A DNA stretch of 64,000 nucleotides from Parietaria judaica (taxonomy: Eukaryota > Streptophyta > Magnoliopsida > Rosales > Urticaceae): positions 25,886,001-25,950,000 of the forward strand of contig OX940860.1 in NCBI GenBank assembly GCA_954871525.1, given 5' to 3'. The notes under the pieces are model-generated. The model saw only the letters and a program-made list of their open reading frames with translations. It did no database searches and was not told the DNA's origin. Positions 9,590 through 18,609 of this stretch are shown here, piece after piece. A program made the position numbers and the translations under genes. Position 1 is the stretch's first letter. The number at the start of each line of letters is the position of its first letter.

Positions 9590-11290
9590 ATCGGAAAATT
9601 CTTTCAATTCGGGACAATTCATTATGCGGCTATGCGAGTTCGAAAATCGAACACGTCGATCGGATCCAAAAAAAGACTTTCAATAACCAGAAGGTCATCG
9701 AGCTTAAGCCAACTCAGTTTAGGAAACAAAGTACCTTCAGAAACTGCAATTTGTTGATCTTCATTCGCTGCCAATGCATTCCAACTCGCAGCAGTCGCCG
9801 ATTTCTAGTTTATTTAGATTCACAAGCCTCTCGACCATGACAAAAGAAAATAGATACTTCAACTTATGGCATTTCGTAACTACCACGTTTTTAAGATCTC
9901 CCCTACTAATGAGAGAAGGACTTGGCATAAGCATGTGATCATAATATGATAATAAAGTTTCAATATTCAATCCCGAAGAGTCAAAAACTCCAATTTAAAA
10001 AAATACCTAAATTGCAATTTTAGCTTAATCTGATAATAAAGTTTCAATATTCAAGGCTTTAAGATTCAAGCAATTTTGTAGAAAATCCACGGTCCGAATA
10101 GGTTCAATAGGAATAACTATTTGAGACCTTATACTAAGCAGTTCCAACTTTAGTAATTCCAATAGTAATTCTGGAAGATTGTTGTTGTCGGGAGGGCAAT
10201 ACAGCGATGTGGCTTCTGCATCTTCGAGACTATTTCTACTCAAGCAATCTTCCAATAGCTCATCTACGACGAAATTATGCCAACCTGATGTATATAGCAA
10301 AGTCACTTATAACCTTGTGAACTCTTGCATAATTGTTGTTGACACCGTCTACTAGCAAATTCCGGTCTTGTTGGTAATTCCAATAGTAATTCTGGAAGAT
10401 TGTTGTTGTCGGGAGGGCAATACAGCGATGTGGCTTCTGCATCTTCGAGACTATTTCTACTCAAGCAATCTTCCAATAGCTCATCTACGACGAAATTATG
10501 CCAACCTGATGTATATAGCAAAGTCACTTATAACCTTGTGAACTCTTGCATAATTGTTGTTGACACCGTCTACTAGCAAATTCCGGTCTTGTTGGTAATT
10601 TCAATTGTAATCCTGGAAGATTGCAGTAGTCGGGAGGGCAATACAGCGATATGGCTCCTGCATCTTTGAGACTATTTCTACTCAAGCAATCTTCCAATCT
10701 CTCGTCTACGACGAAACTATGCCAACCTGATGTATATAACAAAGTCACTTATAACCTTGTGAACTCTTGCATAATTTTTGTTGACACCGTCTACTAGCAA
10801 ATTCCGGTCTTTAAGCATACCGTTTAAAGTGTAAACTCTATTCCTTGCCTCCGCCACAATAGTTACGTTTTCAAATGAGAACTAACCTACACAAAGAGGC
10901 ATTATCTCGTCAACTCCAATAATCATATCTTCAGCAAATAAACTAAACAAAGCCAACAAGTTCTTCGCTTCACCACTTTTCAGAGAACCAAAACTCGGCC
11001 TTTTTCTCGTAGACGTCTTCTAGAATTCTAACCTTATTACTTGGTGAAATTTTCTGAACCTGTACAAGAGCATCTTGCCAATTAGCATTGTTTTATCAAT
11101 AAGTGAATTAACGACTGTCCTAATGTAGAGAGGTAGTCCTTTTGATGCCTTCACAACATCGTTTGCCAATGGTATAATATTCGACTCTTCAAATAAGTCG
11201 GTGCCCACAATCGTTTTAAATAGTTTTGTTGCTTCAAGAGAATCCAGAATATCAAAGTTTATAATTGATGTCATTCATATCACAATCATA
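9590..11290 (-). pseudogene. CNL-type NB-ARC-LRR disease-resistance pseudogene
   Basis: Read from 11290 downward, pieces of one NLR appear in order but in different frames. They are an NB-ARC segment with LEATKLFKTIVG and the GLPL motif in KASKGLPLYIRTV (about 11020-11275), an ARC2-like segment (EAKNLLALFSLFAEDMIIG near 10910-10985), EARNRVYTL..LKDRNLLVDG near 10800-10865, a C-terminal piece with ISLYCPPD..NLPGLQLKLP, and LRR text (KCHKLKYLFSFVMVERLVNL near 9800-9890, LFPKLSWLKLDDL near 9700). Intact family members have an N-terminal coiled coil and a P-loop; neither was found. Frameshifts and stops separate nearly every piece, and a 221-bp unit is tandemly repeated inside. It is a relic, not a working immune receptor. 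Confidence 0.75.
10152..10812 (-). repeat. 221-bp tandem repeat inside the NLR pseudogene
   Basis: Two full units (10306-10526 and 10527-10747) are flanked by partial units (about 10152-10305 and 10748-10812). Each encodes the same segment, around TLLYTSGWHNFVVDELLEDC, ending in QLCKSSQGYK. The period is not a multiple of three, so each copy shifts the frame and the array cannot be one long coding repeat. The unit at 10527 has diverged more than the copy at 10306, which differs from the partial copy before it by almost nothing. That suggests stepwise unequal exchange. Confidence 0.85.
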
Positions 11291-11299
11291 GACACATAT

Positions 11300-12490
11300 G
11301 GTTAGGGCTGATCCAACCCTTTCCGGGGCCTTAAGTGAATCATTAATATGGGGAATTTTTTGGGCATGCAGTACGGTATTGCAAAAGCTATGCAACGAGG
11401 AAGATAGAATGACTCCTGCAATAAACTAGATTTTGCAATAAACCACATTTTACAAGTCTGCAAGCTTTGCAAAGTAACTAGAAGATGACGATAAAGAATT
11501 CGAAGAGAGCACAAATAGATAAGTTCAGGAAGCCAACAAAACCTCGAACACAAGAAGCCTCTTTGAAAGAGAAGATAAATTAAATCGAGCTTAGTCAACA
11601 TTATGACAAACATCAAAGTCAACTTGAAACCTGAGAATTTGCAAAGCAGTTATCGATTTACGAACCTGGGAATGGAAAGATTATTATTGTTACAAAAATT
11701 CGTATAACTTACCCATTAATTTTGTAGTATACATATTGATTTGTAAAGTCTATTCATCCATTGTGATTGTTTTTTTAACATTTCCCCCCAATATACCTCT
11801 AGATTAGACTTGCAACAAGTTTGAGAGCATTCCAACATTGTTTGTGCAAACTACTCAAAAAATTAATTATTTTGTTTCACGATGGTTGATTCTACTCTTG
11901 GATTGTATATGTTAAGTTTAATTTTGTTACATTTAAAAATTGTGTTATATTTTTTTATACTTTTGTCTCACGTAGACAATCTACACGAGAATTTGGTCTT
12001 TTCCCCTATGATTTCCAAATTCATAAAGCAGTTCGAAGCTTGGAAAATAGGCTTTCTCTCTGAGAGAAAGGCAGAAAGATGACCCTCATTAACGGTGCAT
12101 GTTCATTAAGGGTTTTCATGTCCAAAAAAATATTGAAAGTGCTATTTTATTAAATAAGAAGCTTTAGGTGTTATTTTATCAATACGTGTAAACATGAGCG
12201 TTATTTTATCAAGTTTCCCGATATATATTCCACTTTTTTTTAAAAGAAAAAACTTTAAGTTTAAGCCGCTTCAATTGAATACAATTTGAAACTTTGAATA
12301 TACATCGCCACTATTAACTTATAGTACTTTGATTTTTTTCTTAAAAAGCACGGGCAACATAAGCCAACCCGTTTACTCACCCATATATATATATATATAT
12401 TTATAGTGAAGAGAAAAAAGTAAAACATATGATTCGTTATAAAATATAGGCGTGTGATAAAGGCCTAAGAAAATGTTGTAGCTTTTTTGT
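11300..12490. other. Spacer
   Basis: No recognised gene or transposon ends. Short frames at 11302-11622 (-) and 11882-12082 (+) show no known domain. A TA tract lies near 12380-12402. Confidence 0.5.
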
Positions 12491-12498
12491 TTTGTTTT

Positions 12499-14080
12499 GA
12501 GAAATGGCTCTTAATAGCCAAATTGAAACGTTTAATTAATCAAATAGTCAACCTTTTTTTTTTTTTTGCAAAATAGCCAATTGATGAGGTGGCTATTTAA
12601 TAACAGATTTTATACCTATAATACCCTTTTAATTAACCTATTTTTATTATTATTTTCGTAATTAATTAAAAAGGAAATTAATTAATCGTGCCTAATTACA
12701 GCTAATCACGATTTATTTTTAAGAAATTAAAATTTTCAAAAATCAAAATGGAAAATTACAGTTTATACGATTTGTTTTCAAAAATTATTTTATGGAAAAT
12801 CAACGATACAACATATTAACGTGTATTTACAAAGTTAATTTTTCTTAAAAATAAGAACATTTACTTGTTTTACAGAAAAACTATATTAACGCATATTAAC
12901 TAAATTAATTTATTTAAAAATAAAAAATTGTGATTAAAAATTTTAACAAAAATTATACGCATGGTTGAATTTATACGCGAGTTTTAATTTTCAAAAATTA
13001 AAAATTTTAAAAATTAAAATAGAACCAATAAATGTGGCTAATCACGTATCAATTTGATAACTAATTACATATTATTATGCATATTATTCAAATTTGTTTT
13101 TAATTATTTAATTAGTTAAAAAATCAAATAATATCCACGTGAGATTGTGTTCATCATGTTAGCTGACTATTTTCATATAAATATGGATAGTATATTCTCA
13201 TTAATTAAATAATCAAACATTTGAACGTGTTATTCAAATAATAATATTCTTTTTTAATTAATAACCAAATAATAATTCCAGCTATTTATGAAAACGTGAA
13301 TTAACAACATTCCCGAAAATAAGTGCGTGAGTGTAGTGCAATTTACTAGGTTCTTTAGCAGGCTTTTAATACAATCTAACATCTAACAAAAACCATGAAT
13401 TAACCACATAAATACAACTTAATATCTAACAAAAACGTGTATTAACCACATTAATACAACTTAATAACTAACAAAAACGTGAATTAACCACATTAATACA
13501 ATCTAATATATAACAAAAACGTGAATCAACCAAATTAATCAATATCAACAGGGTTTTGATTGATCCAATTTCCAAATATATATAGATGAGAGAGAAATAA
13601 ACCTTGTGAATTAACCAAAGGCATGAACAATGAGAGAGAATAAACCTTGTTGATAATCAAAGGCACGAACAATGAAAGAGAAATAAACCATGTTGATAAA
13701 CCCTGTTGAGAAAAGAACTCGTCGGCGTTTGGGAGAGAAAAGAGCTTGTCGACCTCTGGTTTCGTCGTCGTCCGTCGTGGTGAAGCAGCTCGTCGGCGTT
13801 TGAGAGAAAAAGGAGATCGTAGTCGTCGACCTATGAGAGAGAAATAAAAATCGAATAATTTGTTTCAAAATCCTTAATTAATTCAAATTTCCTAAAAAAA
13901 AGGTTGAAAAATGATTTTTTTAATCATTTAATTAATATTCTGATTTTATTTGATTTATTTAGTTATAAGGGTAATAAAGTCATTTGAGATTTATTAACAT
14001 GGTTGGTTGGCTATTTAGCAATTTTAACAAAAGGTTAGCTATTTCGCAAAATAGTTTTTCTGGTTTGGTTATTTAGCTAG
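12499..14080. mobile_element. AT-rich foldback element, 'aaatagcc' family
   Basis: The left end reads gagaaatggctcttaatagc and continues with ccaaattg and repeated aaatagcc/aaatagtc motifs. The right end (about 13990-14085) carries the complementary ggctatttag, gctatttcgcaaaatag and ggttatttagctag. Both ends also carry matching 'ataccctt' and 'attaacc' text. The same terminal text occurs in the element at 22038-22910. The flanks give no convincing TSD. No transposase is encoded; a minus-strand frame at 13611-13868 has no recognised domain. Confidence 0.55.
13376..13545. repeat. 42-bp minisatellite (about four copies)
   Basis: Units begin at about 13384, 13427, 13469 and 13511 and read ctaacaaaaacgtgaattaa with an accompanying ccacattaatacaa. 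The period is 42-43 bp. The array sits inside the foldback element and is probably an internal expansion of it. Confidence 0.75.
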
Positions 14081-14086
14081 AGAACT

Positions 14087-14091
<5 letters not shown>

Positions 14092-14129
<38 letters not shown>
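14092..14129. repeat. (TA)n microsatellite
   Basis: About 19 uninterrupted TA dinucleotides lie just beyond the right end of the foldback element. They were probably present before the insertion or expanded from its target site. Confidence 0.9.
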
Positions 14130-14134
<5 letters not shown>

Positions 14135-14409
14135 ATGCTCCAAAGGAAATGTTTTAGCATGTGTTTACAATTTACATTTGAAACGGACAAAAAAAAAGGT
14201 ACTTCTCGTTACCGATAATTGGATATTTAAATTGACTATGGAACAATAATAGAAAACGTGCTACAATAGTTATTTACATCCAAAACAAATAAAACGACAA
14301 TATTATTTTCATCGATACAAGACTTCTACTAAGTACTAAATACATCACAATCATGTACATATCCTTGGTAAAGTTTGGGCCTCTTTCAAAGCCCGTGAAG
14401 TTGGGACAT
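14130..14409 (-). other. Short spacer downstream of the DUF1645 gene
   Basis: AT-rich sequence that should include the 3'UTR of the minus-strand DUF1645 gene. No other feature is seen. Confidence 0.5.
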
Positions 14410-15525
14410 TCAAGGCCCATATCCCATGCAAAGTGAAAGCCTAGATCTGTACTGAATGAGGGTCATTTTGGCCACACGTGACACAATCTTCTTGTCCCTA
14501 TTGTAATGAGTTTTCCCATTGGACCTAAAGCTCAATCTCCTAAGAAATGTTGGCTTCCACAATGCCCCAATCTCATGCTTTTGCCCCTTATTCTCACAAA
14601 CACTCTCCTTTCCACTTGATGAGCCCCTAAATAGAAGCCTCATGAGGCTGTTTTGCCTCCTAATAGGCCCGCTCTCCGATTTGGCCCGCCGCTCGTTGAG
14701 CTTCTCCCGAGCTATCCTTACGCGCCTCGCGAACACAACGCCTTTCGGCTTGGCCGGGCTTTTCGGGCCCTTTCTCTCTTGTTTAGGTGACTTTTGGCCC
14801 GTCTCGTGATTTGGGCTTGTCTCGTCTTCGGCCCATAGCTTCAATGCACTTGTAAGTCTGGCTGAAAAGGATCGGTTGGGTTTTCCTGATCGGTTAGGGT
14901 TGAAACCCGCATCCACGACATTTTGAAGCTTAAGCAAGCCCATGTAGTACTCGCTCGGCCCGACCCGACTACCAAGTTTTCCCACCAAATTCCCCTCTCT
15001 ATTCTCGCCCTCTTTAACGTTCTCGAGGGCCGTTACAAAGGGGTCAAATTCGTCGTTCCACAAGCACGGCCTCGAAAATGGATTCCCAATAACTGAGCGA
15101 GGAGACCTCGGTTCACTCACCGCGACTACCGACCCAATTTTTCCAACCGAGCCGCTTTCATCCCAAAAACCCGGGGGTGGTTTGAGATTACCGGGTGGAG
15201 GAGCGAGAGGCACCACTTTGCCATCACAAAACAGCTCGTCCGCAAAGGCCATGCTCGGAGCAGAATTCAGCCGGAAAAGACCCATCTCAACGCTCTCAGT
15301 CGGGTTTTCAGGCTCCGACACGTATCCACCAACGAAACGACGACTTGTATCGAACTCAAAGTCGGTATCGATGAGAAACGGCGTCTTTGGGCCGCTTATA
15401 AACCCGAGTAAGCTGTGTGATGGCTCCGACATGGGGCTCGTTGGCGCGCTATAGAAATCGAGGCTGCAAACGCTCGTAGGACTCGCCGGAGCGCTTAAAT
15501 AGCTAATTTCACTGGGAGTTTCCAT
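14410..15525 (-). CDS. DUF1645 family protein (371 aa, single exon)
   Basis: An intronless frame runs from ATG at 15525 to the stop at 14410. It starts METPSEISYLSAPASPTS, a Ser/Pro-rich opening typical of plant DUF1645 proteins. It then carries the family signatures FLIDTDFEFDTSRRF (about residues 51-65) and SMAFADELFCDGKVVPLAPP (about residues 91-110). The C-terminal third is strongly basic (VVFARRVRIAREKLNERRAK, then RRQNSLMRLLF) and could hold a nuclear localisation signal or a calmodulin-binding-like amphipathic helix. The rice DUF1645 protein OsSGL is linked to stress tolerance and grain length; the biochemical role is unknown. No transmembrane segment is visible. A TATA-like element lies about 65 bp upstream of the ATG. 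Confidence 0.88.
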   Translation of the reverse strand: METPSEISYLSAPASPTSVCSLDFYSAPTSPMSEPSHSLLGFISGPKTPFLIDTDFEFDTSRRFVGGYVSEPENPTESVEMGLFRLNSAPSMAFADELFCDGKVVPLAPPPGNLKPPPGFWDESGSVGKIGSVVAVSEPRSPRSVIGNPFSRPCLWNDEFDPFVTALENVKEGENREGNLVGKLGSRVGPSEYYMGLLKLQNVVDAGFNPNRSGKPNRSFSARLTSALKLWAEDETSPNHETGQKSPKQERKGPKSPAKPKGVVFARRVRIAREKLNERRAKSESGPIRRQNSLMRLLFRGSSSGKESVCENKGQKHEIGALWKPTFLRRLSFRSNGKTHYNRDKKIVSRVAKMTLIQYRSRLSLCMGYGP

Positions 15526-15605
15526 ATTTCAAGGATTATACGAGCTTGTTTCTTCTTGTGGTTGAATTGAAGAGAGAGTTTGGTCGTGGAAATATATATA
15601 GAAAA
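15526..15605 (-). promoter_or_regulatory. Core promoter of the DUF1645 gene
   Basis: On the minus strand ctatatatattt (15590-15601) lies 65-76 bp upstream of the ATG. It is followed by a short leader containing a ctctctctt tract. This fits a TATA-type promoter with a 5'UTR of about 40 nt. Confidence 0.55.
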
Positions 15606-16598
15606 GGGCATCAATATTTGTTCAAAACAAAGTTCAAAGGCTTAATGAGTTTGATTTAGTTATAAGCAAAAGACTTTGGTAGTGAAAAAGAGAAGATAAT
15701 TATCGGTTTTGTGTCACCTTCTTATCTCAAATTAAGTGGTGGCCAAATCAGCAGCTCAATTATGGGATTAAAAAAGCTGGATTTGTTGAGTGAAAGATCA
15801 GGATTTGTTTAATCTTTTTCTTTTATTATTAATTAAAATAAAGATAAAGCGGTAAATGCCTCTGAACTTTACATGCTTGAGTAGTTTGCTACTAAATTTC
15901 AATTTTTAGCAACTATAGTCCTTATAGATCTCATAAAAGTTCAAATCCTCGGTCAAAACTCAAGCTAATCTCAGTTGGTTGTTTCACAATAATCTTGTAA
16001 TATAGTATCTTAATATTCATAAGTTCACATTTCTTGGTCATTTTCAACGGTTAAGAGTATACCGTGCTATTTATTTGTTACTATATGGGGCATTGCTGTC
16101 GAATATTAAACTTTGGACGACAAGTTGGAGGGCATTAAAACCAATTACTCGTAATACAACGGAACCATTTTGAGAGAGTATTGTGCGCAAAATGTTGTTG
16201 TCTTATTCATGAGGGAGACCAAATGTTTGTCTTTGTGTCCTTCGAAAATAATCAAATTTAAGCTCTAATGTTATTATTATTATTGGTCCAAGATTCTTAG
16301 GGTTGTTTTGTCTTCTTAGACTTCAATGTCTTATTTATGCTTGTTTTTTTTTTTATTTCAGGTTTTCGGGTGTGAAATTTGTTATATTTCTTGTGCAAGA
16401 CGATCGACAAATCCAACGACGTAATGTTTTGATCATGTGGTAGTTTCCAATTGAACAACATTATTTCACTCAATTCGTGGTTTAAGCAACAATAGAATAA
16501 TTAAATTGGAACATGATTTAAATAAAGAATATTTTTATTTGACCTCTATGTGAAGCACGACCATTAATTTCTTAAGACCCGTGAATCCTTAGGTCTAA

Positions 16599-16889
16599 TT
16601 AAAAATAAAAATGGTCAATTACACCTTGCCCAACATTAATGTTGTCTACAAAATTAAAAATATGATATTTTGCTACGAATATCCCACTCGGACTCACCGT
16701 CGTTCGACCTCCGATACCGGATGCAGCTTCAGTTTCACCTTGCACAGAATTGTTAAAACGAGGAACAGTTTGAACCGAACCTTCAATTGTGGAAAAGCTT
16801 AAACAAATTAAAAACATAAGCAAGAGGTTGAAATCTCGGTGCACAATTCTTGTGACTCGCCTCCTCACTCTTAACCATCTAAGAATCAA
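16599..16889 (-). CDS. Tentative small secreted-peptide-like ORF
   Basis: A 96-codon minus-strand frame has a basic N-terminus and then a hydrophobic stretch, NLLLMFLICLSFSTIEGS (about residues 21-38), that looks like a signal peptide. A short polar tail follows, containing GIGGRTTVSPSGIF, which superficially resembles processed plant peptide hormones (small, with Gly, Pro and Ser). I do not recognise the family. The real start could be the internal Met at about residue 25, and the tail may run into an intron. It may equally be a chance frame. Confidence 0.22.
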   Translation of the reverse strand: MILRWLRVRRRVTRIVHRDFNLLLMFLICLSFSTIEGSVQTVPRFNNSVQGETEAASGIGGRTTVSPSGIFVAKYHIFNFVDNINVGQGVIDHFYF

Positions 16890-18204
16890 CTAAAAGGGAC
16901 AAACATAAAGAAACCGAAATAGAGAAGTTGCGAGGATCAAACCAAAAGAAAATGAAGAGAAATCAGAAGAGGCGACCACGGGAAATCAGCCAATAAGAGC
17001 ATATCAAAAGAAAATAAACAATGATATTTTTCATTTATCTTATTCAATGACTCATTTCTTATGGTATCTTTTGGCTGCCAACTCTGTTGGCTTTCGAGAT
17101 CACTTTGCGAGATACCTGGCCTCATATCTTTTACTTAAAAGAAGAGCCTAAATCAAATCAAGTGAAACAAGCATAAACAAGTGATCTATTCAAGTGATTG
17201 ATGTTGTTCTTATGAATGATCCAAAAATCTAAATACATGTCAATGTGTATATTTGGGTCAAGGATATTATTTTGTAAATTTAGATGCTATATGTGTTGGA
17301 TTTTTTTCCATGCCTATGCTAGTTTAATGGTTTTGTTCCTTTTTTTTAATCTAGACAAATTTTACTTTCATAGTCAAATGTTACTTGCGTAATTAAGGAT
17401 AGTAAAAGCCGGGCTGTCGAAAAAAGATTGTCATAAGTAGAGAAAGATTTATTTTTTTTGTTGAAATTTTTTAACTAGGTCAAATCGAATCAAAACGGAA
17501 CATTTTAGAATTTTCAGGTGTTAGGAAAAGAAGCTACTCTTTCTGTTATCTTATTTGTTAAGTAGATACTGTAACAACTACATAACAAATATTTGATTAG
17601 TAAAAAAAAAAGAGAAGAAGATAAATTTGTCTTTATTTATGTCAGACGCTTGTACCAGAAATAGTAAAAATTTCAAGGTTCAGAAAAAAATTAATATTAA
17701 ATGTTCATCAACAAATAATACATAGTAATAAGTTTATAACGTAATAACATTCTTTGCGAGACAATCTAATACAAAATAAAAATCTCAATGAGATTAACAA
17801 ATACAAAAGAAAATTCTAAGTATAGTACAAAAAAATGGAGCTTACTTAATCATCAAGTTTATCATGGTTTGTTTTGCTTTTGGCTATAAACAATCAAATC
17901 CTCTTTAGTCTCCAAAAAGTACATTAAGAAACGAACAATACATTAATTTTAAGGTCCATTTAGTAGTGCTTGAGATGACTACGATTTTTGTTAAAAGGCA
18001 ATTTCTTCAATAGCCTTTTACAAGTTATATCTTATCAGTTATCTCAGCAAGTAACATCTTGACACGTGTTTGTTTGCTGATAATCTATTAATCAGTTTCA
18101 ACTGTTTCATTATTAAGAAAGAATGTAGATATTACAATGCACTATCATATTACTAATATATTCAGTATAAGAACACGTAATATTACTGGTCAAGTTTACA
18201 ATAT

Positions 18205-18290
18205 GTAAAAGAGGCACGCTCCCATGAAATTTGAACCAGTGACCTTTTAGAGAGGTATATAGTAGAGTTATCACTATGTCAATCAAGCTT
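18205..18290 (-). mobile_element. Possible tRNA-derived SINE remnant
   Basis: On the minus strand an A-box-like tagtgataactct is followed about 35 bases later by the B-box-like ggttcaaatttc and then gggagcgtgcctctt. This layout resembles the head of a plant SINE. No tail or TSD was found. Confidence 0.35.
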
Positions 18291-18609
18291 AGTTAAATGT
18301 TTTCATTACTCACGAGCCATATATATATATATTATATATAAACGTATAATTATTGTAAACGTGGCAGTGTTCCATTGGAGGAATTAGATGAAATTTATCC
18401 ATTTAAATTTCAATGCCCTCTTAAAAAAAAAAAAATCATTAACAGAAACTAACATAATTCGTATATGAAATGTCACTTTATATTTTATACCCCTATTCCT
18501 CAATTTACAGAATCAAAACTATATCTACAATATTAAACCTTTCGCCAAAATAATTTGTGTCTTATTAATTAAGTCCCACCAAAAAATCAAAATAATTGCT
18601 CATCAATCC

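Larger units (their letters stand above)
15606..18609. other. Spacer between the DUF1645 and PPR genes
   Basis: Three kilobases of AT-rich sequence without a confident gene. It contains a tentative secreted-peptide frame (16599-16889) and a SINE-like remnant (about 18205-18290). Near 15928-16040 there are tRNA-like words (gttcaaatcctcg, tctcagttggttg), but they are in the wrong order for a Pol III promoter. A TA tract lies at about 18320-18340. Confidence 0.5.

Noticed and set aside
11302..11622. A 106-codon minus frame upstream of the NB-ARC remnant considered as part of the NLR
   Set aside because: No NB-ARC or coiled-coil motif could be seen in any frame; the pseudogene was therefore limited to about 9590-11290.
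15925..16045. tRNA-like words (gttcaaatcctcg, tctcagttggttg)
   Set aside because: The B-box-like word precedes the A-box-like word, so a Pol III promoter in normal order is not present; a chance match is likely.
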